Shown here: piece by piece, positions 1-12,930 of the stretch | Layout: the number at the start of each line of letters is the position of its first letter | How positions within the stretch are numbered: the stretch's first letter is position 1 | Assembly: GCF_011075055.1 (NCBI RefSeq) | Contig: NC_058138.1 | Coordinates: forward strand, 18,636,928-18,700,927 | Direction: 5' to 3' | Source: Mangifera indica | Taxonomy: Eukaryota > Streptophyta > Magnoliopsida > Sapindales > Anacardiaceae | Length of the DNA stretch: 64,000 nucleotides | Program-made: the position numbers and the translations under genes | Notes under the pieces: generated by a model | What the model was told of the DNA's origin: nothing | The model's input: only the letters and a program-made list of their open reading frames with translations | The model's database searches: none

Positions 1-246
1 TATTTTCTTCTTCAGAATGAATTCGGATGTACTGGATTTATTTCTTCCTGAATATGAGCTTTTATGTTCTAATATAATGAATTTGATTTGGTTTAGTGCA
101 TTTCTCCTTAGAGTTGTGGAGCCTGTATAATTCTTTTGCTTTGGACTATTATTATTTGAACTGCTTATATTGATGGTCTATATACTTCAATCTATACTAC
201 TAATATATTGCTCTTCTGACAATTGTTCTTTTCTTGTTTTCAACAG

Positions 247-1829
247 TATTTCAGTGATGTTTTTTGCTAAAGAAGTGGACTGTAACCTGATTCCAACAAA
301 GGAAGACCTGCTTAAACCAGTCACTATATCTTTCCAACCGGGTCTAGGCCAGAAGTTTAGACAACCTTCTGGAACAGGGATTGACTTCTTGATGTTTGAT
401 GAAACAACATTGACAGAGGGGGGTGATACAGAAGTTTATCCTCTCATTGTGAAGACTGAGGCTCTGTCGTCAGACCATGGTGGATCAGAAGCTAATCCAT
501 CTGGGAATTCTCAGATTACTATAGCAGTGTTCGAAAAGAGAGAAAAAGCTGAATACCAAGTCAAGGTGATTAAGCAAATCTTGTGCGTGAACAGAGTGAG
601 GTATGAGCTTCAGGAAATTTATGGAATTGGGAATTCAGTTTCTGGTGAAGCTGATGAGAGTGATTCTGGAAAAGATTGTGTCATCTGCCTGTCAGAACCA
701 CGTGACACAACTGTCCTGCCATGCCGACACATGGTATATATAGAAACTTATTCTTTTTCCTTTTTTTCTTCCTTTTTGGTGTGATTGGAATGCAAGGTTA
801 TATTCTGTCTTACTTGTTGCATCATAGACATCAAAGTGGAAGGTTAAGAACATGGCTTTTTATGTTTTATGGTGCACATATAAACTTAAATTTGCTTATC
901 TTAATCACATATATGCATGTGTATCTAGCATAGCACACCAAACCACTTTGTTGAGACAACTGAAGAGAGTTTAACTTTATATCTAGCATAATTGGTATTC
1001 AGTTATATTTAGGTGTTTTCCATATCTACTTGTTGATTTTATATGTACTATTTAAGCTGCTTTGAAAGGGCATTAGATTTTGTTTGCACTATCAATTTTT
1101 GTTTGATCATTAGGCTCGAATTATGGTGACCTGAAAAAAAAAAATCTCTTTGAGATATGAATTTTCATTACCAGGGAACTTTGGCTTGATAACTAGTGTT
1201 AAATGATGTTCACAGAACTGGCAACTGTGAGTTCAAAGACTCTGAAGACACTCCACTCCCTTGTTTCATAGTTGGAATATTCTTTCATATGCCATGGTTG
1301 CAGTTTGGTAGATTGTAAAGTTTTATGATCCAGTAACTCTCAAATGTCCTGGCTAAGGATAAACTTAATCATGTGAATTGTTTTGTACTTTGTGATTGCT
1401 TGATTCAAAAGGAGAAGCATCTGTGCTGTTTAAGTGTCTATATTTAACTATTTCTATAGAGTTTCATGTGAACAAATTAATATGCGAAAATAGTTTATTC
1501 TATAAGTGTTGGATCTAATTGATTTAGGGAGCATAAAAGCCAGCTTGTGAGGTTTTAAAGCTGATCCCGTGATGATTGTTAACCATGTGGCGATTTCCTA
1601 ACTTTTTCTTATCAAACACTTTCCTCATTCCTATAAGTTTGTTTATTTAAATTGGCCATGTTAAAGATTTTTTACTTGCTGATTATGTTTTGTTTATTCT
1701 ACTGTTGTGCAGTGTATGTGCAGTGGGTGTGCCAAAGTTTTGCAGTTCCAATCAAACCGGTGTCCTATTTGTAGGCAACCCGTTGATAGGCTCTTAGAAA
1801 TTAAGGTGAACAATGGACCTGATGATTGA
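247..1829 (+). CDS. LUL/LOG2-type RING E3 ubiquitin ligase, 3' part only
   Basis: Last two coding exons, 247-733 and 1713-1829, of an E3 ubiquitin ligase of the LOG2-LIKE (LUL) family; earlier exons lie before the window. The first exon carries the conserved central domain (FFAKE, then [16 protein letters not shown], then [12 protein letters not shown] and [12 protein letters not shown]). A C-terminal RING-HC finger follows: [19 protein letters not shown] at the end of the first exon, then CMCSGCAK and [18 protein letters not shown] in the second. The 979-bp intron splits the RING just after its His. Family members are myristoylated, mono-subunit ligases; Arabidopsis LOG2 acts with GDU1 in amino-acid export and ABA responses. 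The exact paralogue cannot be fixed because the N-terminus is missing. Bases 1-246 read as intron, ending in a good polypyrimidine tract plus CAG. The protein ends NNGPDD. Confidence 0.9.
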
Positions 1830-1831
1830 TG

Positions 1832-1903
1832 ATGGTCTTCTGCTGCCAAAAGAATAATGCTTTCCATATGGTCTTCTGTTGCCAAAAGAATAATGCTTTC
1901 CAT
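1832..1903 (+). repeat. 36-bp tandem duplication in the 3' UTR
   Basis: Two adjacent 36-bp copies (1832-1867 and 1868-1903), each beginning ATGGTCTTCTG and ending GCTTTCCAT, with one mismatch (CTGCTG versus CTGTTG). They start three bases after the stop codon of the LUL-like gene. This is a recent slippage or unequal-exchange duplication in the transcribed trailer. Confidence 0.9.
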
Positions 1904-2980
1904 ATAATCTGATTTACCAGAAGTAATTTATATACAGGTATAATGCATTGCTTGCCTCATTGGTGTTGTCCTATAAATAGTTGCAAGTGAATTCTCATGT
2001 AAATATAGTTGCATATTTGTTGGAATAATGCTTCAATTTTAGAGGTTTTTCTCTCATCATACACCTAAAAGTTTACCCAAAAAATATTGTTAAATGATTG
2101 TCTTATCTCTCACCCAAAAATTTGCACACAAGTTAGTGATTAAATGTTTTTTAAGTTTATGATTGTCATATGGCGTTCTCTAATTCATTTAATCTATAAT
2201 TTGTTTGCATTATCTTTTTGTCTGTTTGTATTTTTGATCTTGTAAGAGATTGGATGTAGCCTAACTGAGTGTTAATCTTTCAGAATGCAAACTGACATGG
2301 TAAGTTGATGCCTAATACTAAAAATGGTCTTAAACCGGTAGCAGTTTAATGGAAGAAAACTACTGAATTACGGCAAATTCAATCTCTTACGTGTGTGGAA
2401 ATTTCCCTCTTTATTTCATTCTAATTTATGGCACCCAGCAAACGTCATACATAAAATCAGCTCAGCTTTCACAACCGACATGACATTCTTTCATAATTCT
2501 AATATCTGCACCGTCGGCTGTGCTCGTTTGAAAACATGACGTATGCCTGCTAGTTATTCATCACTATATTTTTAGGGTACGTTTACAGATTACACGAAAA
2601 TTTGTTTTGAGTTTAGGGCAATTGACATAAGATGTATAAAAAATTGTTATTTATTTATAATAATAAAAAATAACAAAATATTATTTTACAATGTAGATAT
2701 GAAAAATTATAACAAATCAAAGTAAGGGATCGAAGGAGAAATGAGAGGAAAAAAAGATTATAATAATTAAAAAATGGAAATTGAATAAGAGTTCGATGAT
2801 TGCTAGTGCTCAAGGTGATTGAGGGTGTGTTCGACCCATAGTTCAATGCTGTGGGAGAAGCATCTTGGGGGCCTGAATACTCCTAGACTTGTAAGTGATT
2901 GTTTCCTGGACTTTAAGCTGAATTATTGAGATGCAAAGTTTTAGTAATAGGGATGGGATGGTAAGTCGGATAACTTATAA
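1904..2980. other. 3' trailer and intergenic DNA
   Basis: Begins with the rest of the LUL-like 3' UTR; AATAATGC-rich sequence to about 2040 is the likely cleavage region. AT-rich DNA follows without a supportable gene. The short open frames are low complexity. No tRNA or clear transposon terminus was recognised before the target duplication at 2981. Confidence 0.6.
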
Positions 2981-2989
2981 TTTTAATTG

Positions 2990-3637
2990 CGTAAAGGATT
3001 TATTCCCAATGCATTATCAAAGTCTTGTCTCTAAGTTAATTATCGTTAAAAATAAAGGTAAAATTAAAAAATATAAAATTTATTATATTTTTTCTTCTAA
3101 CTAATAACTTCATCCCTTCTTAAAGTTTTCTAACTTTGAAAAATCACAATTCTTTTTCTCCCAAACCTAAGGCCTTTTCCTTCACCTTTTTGACTATTAT
3201 CTCTGACGTCAACGATCTCTCCTTTCAATTATAAAACGTTGACTGGGGCACAATGACTTTCTCTCTCTAGATTTCTTTGTCAGAAATGAAGAAATTGTCT
3301 CTTTATTGAAACGAAAAGATCTAGAGAGGGGAGACATTAGCCAGAATTTTAAAATGGAGAGGGGAGAAGACAACAAACCTAGGTTTTGGGGGGGGGGCGG
3401 CAGGAAGGGAATATGAGTTTTTTAAGTTAGAAAATTTTATATACGAATAAAATTATTAGTTTTTAAAACTTAAAAAATATATATAATAAATTTTATATTT
3501 TTTAATATTATTAATAAAATAATAATTTTATTTCTGTTTTTAACAAAAAATTTTAAATCTAATTGATTTATTAGTGAGATTTTGAAATTTTCAAATTCCA
3601 TAAATAAGGCTTTGAGAGTATATATATTCCTTTGGCC
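2990..3637. mobile_element. Foldback Mutator-like MITE with perfect 9-bp TSD
   Basis: A 648-bp non-autonomous element flanked by identical 9-bp repeats TTTTAATTG (2981-2989 and 3638-3646), the size made by Mutator-superfamily transposases. The right end reads CCTTTGGCC and the decayed left end CGTAAAGG, related to the GGCC ends of the elements at 25515 and 38822. Much of it folds back: sequence around 3066-3150 (AAAAAATATAAAATTTATTATAT, then TTTCTAACTT) is repeated inverted around 3420-3515. The interior holds a G10 tract (3388-3397) and a smaller hairpin of CTCTCTCTAGAT against ATCTAGAGAG. No transposase is encoded. Confidence 0.75.
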
Positions 3638-3646
3638 TTTTAATTG

Positions 3647-4262
3647 AATATAAAAGAGATTTTTTACTTCAAGAGTACATGAGGACGGTAAAATAAGTAT
3701 ACAAAGCAGTTTTTGCTTGAACATTTATCAATTACCTGTAGTAATTTTTTAATTTGTAAGGTGGGGATGTCAAGTTCATCTTGAAGAGTGTAATTTAAGT
3801 AATATTTTATTATTAAAATAAAAAAATTATTTTAAAGATAAATTATTTAAAAAATTATTAAGTATAAATTATTATTATATTTAATAAAATTTGATAAATA
3901 TAATTAATTATTGTATTTAATTAAATATAAAAAATATTAATAAATTATTTTATTTAAATACCTTAAAATATAATTATTTGTAAATATTTTTATATTATTA
4001 ATTAAAAATAAAAAATTTTTATTTCAAAAAATTAATAAATAATAATATATTATAATAAAATCAAAATTTTTTAAAATAAAAATAATAATTAAATTATCAT
4101 TTATATGATTTATTATATTAGTATCAATAATAAAAAGTTATTATAATATTTTATTATTAATAAATTAAATTAAATAATAAAAATTAGATTATCAAGACTA
4201 AAAGATTTCCGGATATTCCTTCTCTGAAGCTCCGTTAAATTTAAAACCCTAACCAGAAGCAT
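3647..4262. other. Extremely AT-rich upstream region
   Basis: From about 3780 to 4195 the sequence is almost only A and T, mostly TTA/TAA/ATT runs. It ends about 60 bases before the start of the methyltransferase gene. It is probably decayed MITE or low-complexity DNA that now lies in the promoter of that gene. No gene is supportable here. Confidence 0.6.
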
Positions 4263-7200
4263 ATGACTGACAGTTTCTACATAACCAACCCAATGGCATC
4301 ATCTACTGAAACCCTAAGCCTCGACCCTCCAATCAACTGTCATGAATCAGCCAATCCAAATCAACCGGACCAAAATGCTGATAGCGAAATCCAACCGTCC
4401 ATGCCACTGTCAACTGACGGTGACCACCACAACCCAGCCGAGAAACGGAAGAGAGAGGATGAGCCACTATCAAATTCAGAGCCGGACCCTTCACTTAACC
4501 CGTTATGGAAAACTAGTCTCTGTTCCTACTTCAGGACCCACTCGGGCAATTGCCGCCATGGAAGCACTTGTAGGTACGCTCATGGCGAGGAGGAACTCAG
4601 GCCTCGGCCCGATAACACTTGGGACCCCACTTCGCAGCGTGCTAAGAAGGCAAAACAATCGGAGAATGGCGAGAAACGCCAAGTGAAGGAAGAGGCGGAG
4701 GATGTTATGATGACGGAGGTTGTTGTCGACGGTGATGCTGGTGGTGGTGAGGATAGTGAGCTTAGTAAATGTTTGGTTCATTTACCAAGGAAATGGAGTT
4801 CTGATAATTTGAAGAGTTTTCTTGCTGAGCATGTAAGTGAAGTCAGGACTTAAATCAACTTAATATAAATGTGAAATTTATAATAGAAAACGTAGTGAAA
4901 TTTTAAAGCATATGAAATAATCAATCATATCATGTGAAGTAAAACTTGCAATATGAGAAAGTAGCATTTATAAAATATCTGGGTTAGGAGGTTTGGTTGA
5001 ATGACATTGTATTAATGTAGCATTTCCCACATCAATGTAGTTTTTGGAAGCTCATTTTTATCAAGGTTGAAAATTTAGGTTTCTATATGGCAAAATTTGA
5101 GTTAAAATTTGTTTAGCCAACATAAAAGTATTTAAAAGAAAAAAAGAAGAAGATTAAAGCATCAATGCAGTAGAATTTAGTTGATGTTATTTGCAAGGAG
5201 TGTAAGGTTGGGACAGGGGGCATCTTTATCTTTCTTTTGTGTTGCAGATTGAAAGCTTATGCAACTTCATAAGTGTTATGTGATATAGCCATCATAATGG
5301 AAGGATTCTAGTATTAGCCTGTCTCTTCACATAGTATCTTTTTGGCTTATAACATAGTTGCTATAGTTCTGGTTATATCTAAGGCTACAATATGAGCATT
5401 CTAACAGAAATATGCAAGATACTGGAAAATTATGAGACTTGGCCTTTCCTGTGTTGCTCTGTTTATCGAAACCATTTGGTGTTAGATACACAAGTCTTAC
5501 TACTACATTGCCTTGTTCATAGCAAATGTTTATTTTGCCAGGAAATACTCTTTAAATCTGCGAAGAAGAAAAAGGGCATGACTGTGGGTTTTGTGAATTT
5601 TGAAAATGCAGAACAGTTGAGCAGTGCAATGGAGGTACCCCTTGTTATATATACATTATGTTTACTGGTTTTTAAACTTGCAATGCCTTTTTTTGACTGG
5701 TATATGGGAATTTTAATGTGACAGAAGCTTGAAGGAATATCTGTTGGTAACAAGAATTTAAAGGTTGCTAATGTCATCCCTCGATCATTTGAGAAGCAGG
5801 TTAAATTGGCTATGGCTTACCCTCAAAACACCCAAGAAACTGATGAGCCAGCGTTGGTAGGAGAGATTGAAGGGTTATCTCCATCTTCAAGTAGGATAGA
5901 GGATGGTACTACCAACAACGACAGTTCAGCTGTTGATGGATCAGTTTCAAGGCCTAGAAGTGCTCAAGATGTTGTGACACCCTTGGCACATATGCCCTAC
6001 AGTGATCAGTTGGAACACAAAAAGAACTCGATTGCACAGATGTTGAAAAAACTTGTTAGAAATGCTGGCTTCTGTTTTATTTTTCTCTATCATATTTTGC
6101 GATACAATTTTTTAAGCAATCTGAACTTTGATAATGTTTTGGACAGACTAGAAATGCTCGTAAAGCATGTCCAAATGGTGTTTCACTTCCAGAATGGATT
6201 CTCAAATCCAGGGAGATAGGTACATTGTGTACCTTTGTGAGGACTTCCCAAAATATTCATGTCAAGAATGCTTGTGACACTAATGTTTGTCTTTGATTTA
6301 TCTTAAATTCTGCAGGTGGTCTTCCTTGCCAACTAGAGGGTATACTTGAATCACCAGTTGTGAATGGGTATCGTAACAAATGTGAATTTTCAGTTGGATA
6401 TTCTCTCCAAGGCAAACCAACTGTGGGATTCATGCTTGGAAACTTTAGGTAGTCAGCATTATCATTTATTTTTGCTGTTGTTGGGAGACACTTGTTGGTA
6501 TTAGAACAGTTTTACAAAGTATAAGAGACTTTTCAGGGAGGGTGTGACAGCAGTTGAAGAACCTATGGACTGTCCAAATGTTTCTGTAATTGCTTGCAAA
6601 TATGCTTCAGTCTTTCAGGAATTTCTGCAGTATTCAAACTTACCAATTTGGAACAGATTTAAAAATACTGGATTCTGGCGCCAGTTAGCAGTATGTATAA
6701 CTCTCTGTCTTTTCATCATTTCTGTACTGTAGGATTCAGTTGATCTCCCATTTTGATATTCTTTATGTTGACGTCTTTAAGGTTCGAGAAGGAAGAACTC
6801 CACAAAAGCCAACTGATGCTGAAAATTTAGATGCCAGCATTTCAGAGGTCATGCTAATAGTTCAGGTTTGTGTCAAATATACCAAAGGACAACTTGAATG
6901 AACTTTGTGTTGCATGAACCATTTCTTGTTTGGAATTCACTGCAGTGTGTTGCAAAAGAATGAATAAAAAAGCCTAAATTGGCTCAAGCTTGTGTGCTTT
7001 GGTAGACGATAAGGCAGATTATGCTTTTTTATAGAATTGGAGTATTTCTAATGATGTGTTTGCTTATACTTTTTTGGGATCACATATATTTTTTCCTAAT
7101 ATTGATTACATAGGTTTGCTCAACGGGCATTGATGATTCGCTAGTAAACAGTGAATTTGAGAAGTTATCTCAAGCATTTGCTGCAGGAGCCAGTGCAACT

Positions 7201-10200
7201 TCACCATCTTTACCCTTGACTGCATTGGTTGTTCAGGTACGAGTTCCTTTTTGCTAAAAATAATAGATAATCCTACATAGGCTTCCACTTATAATAGATT
7301 TACTTGTACAAGAATCATCGAATCTGGATGAATGTTACATTGCTAGAATTTGTAATGCCTAACTCCATGACTTTTAGATATTTGATCAGGATTGAATGGT
7401 CTTATGTGCAAGGTGAAAAGAAGGGTTAAGAAGGTTGAGTGCTGTTAGGTTTATGAATACTTAATGCCTTAAAGTTATAACGCCTCTGAAACAAGCCAAT
7501 AAAAAATTTCCATGTATAATATGACTTCATAGAGTGCACAGAATCTACTTTTTTGGCCCCTAAAACATCTGTGGCTTAATATGGTGCTCTCCGTGTTTCT
7601 GATTGACACTATGTTTTCTTTGTATTAGCCTTTGTTTTTTTATAGTGGCTAAGTTTTCATACAGGATCATCAAGGGATTTCAAATGTAGCTCCAGCTGAT
7701 GCTCCATTGCGCCTATTAAGAATTCCAAAACCAGCAAGTGGCACTGAGCTGGAGGGAAGTAATGATTTCATGGAGGCAAGAATCCACGATTGTATAAGCA
7801 ATCTCCGGTTTTGTATATCCCCTACGGCTTTTTTCCAGGTGAGACTTCAGATTGCCATTTTGCTCAATTCAATAATTTTTGCTACTGATGCTGGATAATT
7901 TTGTGTGCAAATGATTTGTGTTGGTGTATAGAAGAAAAAGGACAGAAATGTATAAAAGAAATTAATATGGTACTGCAGGTTAATACTCTAGCTGCAGAGA
8001 AACTATATTCGCTTGCTGGAGATTGGGCTGATTTGGGTCCTGATACCTTGTTATTTGATGTATGCTGTGGTACCGGAACAATTGGGCTCACATTGGCACA
8101 TCGTGTTGGTATGGTAATAGTCAGCTACCTAGTTCTTGTTTTCTCTTTTTTTTGTGATCTTATTCTTGGTTGACACTTCAAGTGTTGAATGCCCTATGTA
8201 ACATGGATAAAATTCAATCTTTGGATACAAGATAAATACATACAATACAATTAGGTAGCAAGGGGTTATTGAAACAGTAGACAAGCTGTAGTAGCATTGG
8301 AGTTTATTACAATTTTCCCCTGAGGTATCATAAAATAACAAATTCCCCCGGGATCTGAAATGACAATTTACCCTTTATGGTCAGTGTTCTGTTTATTAAA
8401 CAGTTAAATTCTGCTTGAAAGGAGCTAAATTGTTAAATGTAATACCTAAGGAGGGATATTGTAGTAAATTTGTAGTATATGTCCATTGTACTTATCTCTT
8501 TTTTGCTTTTTAAATAATTGGGCCTGTTTTCACTTTGAATTCTCCAGGTTATTGGCATTGAAATGAATGCTTCTGCGGTTTCAGATGCTCATCGGAATGC
8601 TGAAATAAATGGCATAAAAAACTGTAAATTTGTCTGTGCAAAGGTGTGAATTTTATTTTTGGATCCTTTCTAGCTGGTTTTCTTTCTTTCCTTTTTTTTT
8701 TTTTTTTGAAATGATGAGTCATTACTATAGTAATTTGTATGAACTCTTGAGGAAAAACCAATGTTCATCTGTTGGTGTTGGAAATTGAAATCTAGTTTTG
8801 ATTAATTCGTTATTATTTTTTATTCACATTTTTTAAATTTATCACAGGTTCTATAAGGAAATTTATCTATTTTTTATTTGTTTGAACTAACAGGCGGAGG
8901 ATGTGATGGGGTCTTTATTAAGGGAGTATCTAAATGTGCCTGAGAAACAAGGTGACCATGTATTTAAGAGTAATGACAAAGAAATTGCTACTACAGAAGA
9001 GAAAGATTCCTCCTTGGATAACGTTTTACACAGTGAAGGGAGCTCGGTCCATGAGCCTGAAAATGGTGTTGGCACTTCTGAGTGTGAAGAAAGTAGTAGA
9101 AAAGAACCTCAAAACCAAGTCCAGAAGGGTTGTACAGAAGATGAAAATTCCTCTGTGCGGCAGTTTAAAAATGTTGTTGCTATTGTTGATCCTCCACGTG
9201 GTGGACTTCATCCAACTGTAAGGAACATGTTCTTTAATTTTAGTTCACATGTACATGCACATTTTAAAACTATTTTCCATTACTCTTGCTCCAACCAAAA
9301 ATCCCTTCTTTAATAACTTTAACATAAAAAAAAAAATTGAAAAAGAAAACATTTGACTGTGTATCATGTCATAGTTTGGAGATTAAAGGTTTGTTGTTAG
9401 TACTTACCAAAAAAAGAAAAAGGGTGCTGTTAGTGTCTAAACCAAGCATGGTCAAAAATGAAAGGTTCTATCCTGTGTCTAATGAAACATTTCCGTTTCT
9501 ATGTGACTATGATGTTGATGTCACTTTGTATTTATTCTCAAAAGTTGGATATAGACATCAGCAGACACCAATACCAAGTCAGCTTGGTCAACCACCATGA
9601 TGGTGATGCTTTATGCTGTTCACTACTTGCTTATAGTCCACTACAGAACTTGTGTAATAGATGTTCCGCATTCCCCATCATTCTTGTAGTTGGCTGCATT
9701 AAAATTAGAGCATAGAAGTGATTAGATAAGACACCATTGTGTTTACAATTTACTGCTCTTCTTTTCTTATATTTTTGTTTCATGGCGAAGATGCCTTGGA
9801 TAATATGTCTTGTTTAATACTACTAACAAGTATTTCTGTTTACCTCCTAAAATTAAAAACCTTTGAAAATCTAAATACTATTGCCGTTGTTAGTGGTGGT
9901 TGAACATGAGAAGGTTTATAATTTTGATTAAAACCTTAAAAATTAATTCTTTGATGGGCCACGGGGGTCTTTAGTCTTCACTACTTGTATCCAAGAATCC
10001 ATGTGATATGTCTTCTGCATTGTTACTTTATCCTGCTAATCCTAGTTCACATTTTTTTGTGAAAATACAGGTGATTAAAGCTTTGAGGACTCATCCACAT
10101 CTGCAGAGGCTTGTGTTAGTTCTCTATTAAACTTTGGTTATTCCTCAATATTATATAGTAAATTCTTCTAATCATTTAAGCTGTTTTCATTTTGCAGTTA

Positions 10201-10444
10201 CATATCCTGCAATCCTGAAACCTTAGTGGCAAATGCTATTGAACTATGCACACCATCTCCCGAAAAGGTTGAGAAAGGAAATAAAGACAACAGGGGATGG
10301 AGGAACATGAGCAGTGCAGGATTGGCTCGGCATCGCACCAAATCAATGCCCGTGTCAGAGCCTTTCCGACCTGTGAAAGCCATGGCCGTTGATCTTTTCC
10401 CACATACTTCACACTGTGAGATGGTGATGCTCTTGGAGAGGTAG
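4263..10444 (+). CDS. TRM2A: CCCH-RRM-TrmA tRNA (uracil-5-)-methyltransferase, 14 exons, 859 aa
   Basis: Exons: 4263-4832, 5542-5634, 5725-6054, 6147-6219, 6316-6448, 6537-6690, 6782-6865, 7114-7236, 7665-7838, 7979-8113, 8548-8643, 8894-9217, 10071-10114, 10198-10444. They sum to 860 codons. The product is a SAM-dependent m5U methyltransferase, family of Arabidopsis zinc-finger CCCH protein 24 and animal TRMT2A, expected to modify U54 in the T-loop of cytosolic tRNA. A CCCH finger has Cys87, Cys97, Cys103 and His107. An RRM-like fold spans about 168-246 (LVHLPRKW, then GMTVGFVNF). The C-terminal methyltransferase has the SAM loop [11 protein letters not shown] (605-615), [10 protein letters not shown], and the catalytic SCNPET motif (Cys782). 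An acidic insert of about 50 residues precedes the VDPPRGG motif. An in-frame ATG at 4293 is an alternative start. Confidence 0.92.
8302..8476. repeat. Small foldback MITE-like repeat in intron 10 of the methyltransferase gene
   Basis: The left end TTATTACAATTTTCCCCTGA matches, imperfectly, the inverse of the right end, where GGAGGGATATTGTAGTAAAT reads out. The left arm also has the CCCCTGAGGTAT phrase that faces ATACCTAAGGAGG on the right. The arms are about 27 bp with roughly three quarters identity. It lies wholly inside the intron between exons 10 and 11. No clear target duplication was seen. Confidence 0.4.
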
Positions 10445-10698
10445 ATTGATCAAGACAGTAAGATTTTACAATTATTTATTTCATGGACAATGACACCAAT
10501 TAGAATTTCATTGGCTCGGCATTGCACCAAATCAATGCCCGTGTCAGAGCCTTTCCAACCTGTGAAAGCCATGGCCGTAGATCTTTTCCCACATACTTCA
10601 CACTGTGAGATGGTGATGCTCTTGGAGAGGTAGATTGATCAAGACAGTAAGATTTTACAATTATTTATTTCATGGACAATAACACCAATTAGAATTTT
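10321..10698 (+). repeat. 189-bp tandem duplication of the methyltransferase 3' end
   Basis: Copy 1 (10321-10509) holds the last 41 codons with stop plus 65 bases of 3' UTR. Copy 2 (10510-10698) follows at once and differs at five of 189 positions. The stop in copy 1 keeps copy 2 untranslated. Two of the differences remove CpG sites from copy 2 (CATCGC to CATTGC, CCGACC to CCAACC), as expected of methylated DNA no longer under coding selection. Confidence 0.93.
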
Positions 10699-12015
10699 GG
10701 CTAAAGATTTGCTATGTTAAAACACTGAAAAATTTTGATAGTCTGTAGTTTGAAAATTTTGTCATAATGAAAATGGTGTACTGAAACTAATTCCTTTGAA
10801 TTGAATTCTTCAATTTAGACAATCTATAGATTGAAAACAAATTAGGAAAGCAATCTCCTAAGAGCTAAATAGTAAACAATCAACTAGTTTACACTAATGG
10901 TTCTCAATGGCCCTTTTCATCCAAATTCCACCCATAGAGAGAAGTATTGGTATGGAAGGTCTGATTTTCAAGAAAAGTTACATCATACCAGACATAGAAG
11001 CTGTTTTGAGGTACGACAATAATATTTATAACCTTTTTTAGAGGGAGAGTATCCAATGAAGACACACTTGAAGACTTTAGGATTTTTGTATACCTGCACA
11101 ACAAAATGGAAACATAGCTAAAAACTGGAAAGTTTTACTCTCCAATTTCCAAAAGTGTGGGATTTTCATAAACTTGCGAAGGAGCGTTATAATTCCAGTG
11201 TTGTAATTTATTGACTAACTAGGAAAAAAAGCTATCACAAATCTATAAAGTGTGTCTACATATCATGACAGATCCCTGGGAAGTTCAGGTTTGGATTTGT
11301 TGCCTGATCTTGAACCCAAGCCCAAATATTTCAGCGGTAACCACTATCACAAACCTGCTGGAGGCTGAGTTGGCACCACTTTGACTTTCTTGTTATCTTA
11401 AGAGGTAATGGTTTCTGAGGGAGGGACATCATATTGCACTTCAAACATCACCCCACTCCATCTTATTATTTTTCTCCCCACTTACAAATCTAAGGGTAGG
11501 TTTGATTTCTGCACAAATGTCCCCCATCATTGGCAGACACTTTAAGTAATATTTCTGTTTAATTAATTACTCTGTTACCAAGTTACTGATTCATATATTG
11601 TATGTTTTTGACTTGCAGCAAGTACCTTTCATTCAAATATATCTATTGAATTGTGATGTGGGGCTTAAGATAAAATTAGTGTTTTATTTCTTGATAACTT
11701 TGGTTGCTCAACTTTTGCACCATAAAGCCAGTACAAAATCCTTTTTATGTCATGATCACTGAAAAAACTTCAAATACAGGTAAGGCCATTTAGCCAAAAA
11801 CAATCTAATCATGTTATTAGGCAGATCATTTCATACAAACAAGTGGCAATACTTTTGTTTGGTTCATTTCTTTTTTAGTAAAACTGTCTGTACCTACATA
11901 CCACAACTAATCAAACCCAGATCCAAATTTGAAGCTTTTTACTCCCCTTTCAGACCTGCTCAAAATTTTAAAGTCTCAAGACTCATATTACTTCTGTCTC
12001 TACCTCTTCTTGACT

Positions 12016-12041
12016 TCTTTTCTTTTCTTTTCTTTTCTTTT
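12016..12041 (+). repeat. TTTTC microsatellite
   Basis: About five perfect copies of the pentamer CTTTT, in a pyrimidine-rich stretch. Confidence 0.85.
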
Positions 12042-12809
12042 TACTTTCTCTTCTTTTTAACTAGTTGGTTTTTTACACGTTTGGTCTTATCTGATCTGCT
12101 ATTTGATGTGGACTCATGGATTTATCCATTTTGGAATTTTGATGGGATCTATTTAGGGTCATTTTTAGTGTTTTAATTTTCTAAACAAATAATAATTATA
12201 AAGGTCAGTGGGATTTCCATTTTCTTCTTATATTTTGTCTGGTTTAGCAGCCACGGCACTCCCAAATCCTATTGTCTGTCACTTCTTAACATCAACAACA
12301 TCAATCCTCCCTCTAAGAGGGGAAATTTTTAAAGTATGCTTTGCTTTTTCTAAATTTGACTACACTCTCTCAGTCTTTCCCACTTTAATTCAAACAGTAT
12401 AAGAAGGCTTTCTTCAATTTTAAATTTATGATCCATTTAGTGGCATTATCTCATTTCAAAATACAGTAACACCGAAAGTTGCAACTTTAGCTGCCATGTG
12501 AACCCAAAAAGAAATTCAATTTTAAAAACATAACCTATAGAAAATATACAACAATGATGAAATTGAAAAAGAAATGTTATTTAAGAATGTTTGAGCTTTC
12601 AAATAAACTTTTCTAAGGCTTGTGGAGATGGGAATTGAAGATTTTTTATTGTTTGGTGGGTAAAAAAACATATTAACACAAACAGAAAACAACAAGTCCT
12701 CTAACGAGAATTCAAGTGCAACTCAGACTCATCCTTCAGGATAAGAAGATTAGCACAAAAGCTCAAAGCAAATATTCAGGTTTGCAGACCCTATACAAAA
12801 AGATTAGTT

Positions 12810-12930
12810 CTACACGCGCAATTCTTGTACATAATTTTGTGCATAACAACGATGTGTAAATAGTTAAAAATTAAAAATAAAATAACACATAATCATATAG
12901 TAACACATCATTATGTACATAGTTTTATTG
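12810..12930. repeat. AT-rich MITE-like copy
   Basis: The left part has TGTACATAATTTTGTGCATA and then CGATGTGTAAAT. The right part carries the inverse phrase, ACACATCATTATGTACATAG. The middle holds AAAAATTAAAAATAAAATAA, resembling the core of the copies near 14.6 and 61.4 kb. Borders are approximate. Confidence 0.45.

Noticed and set aside
11811..12176. 121-codon Phe/Leu-rich frame
   Set aside because: It runs through T-rich low-complexity DNA and a TTTTC microsatellite; no family features.
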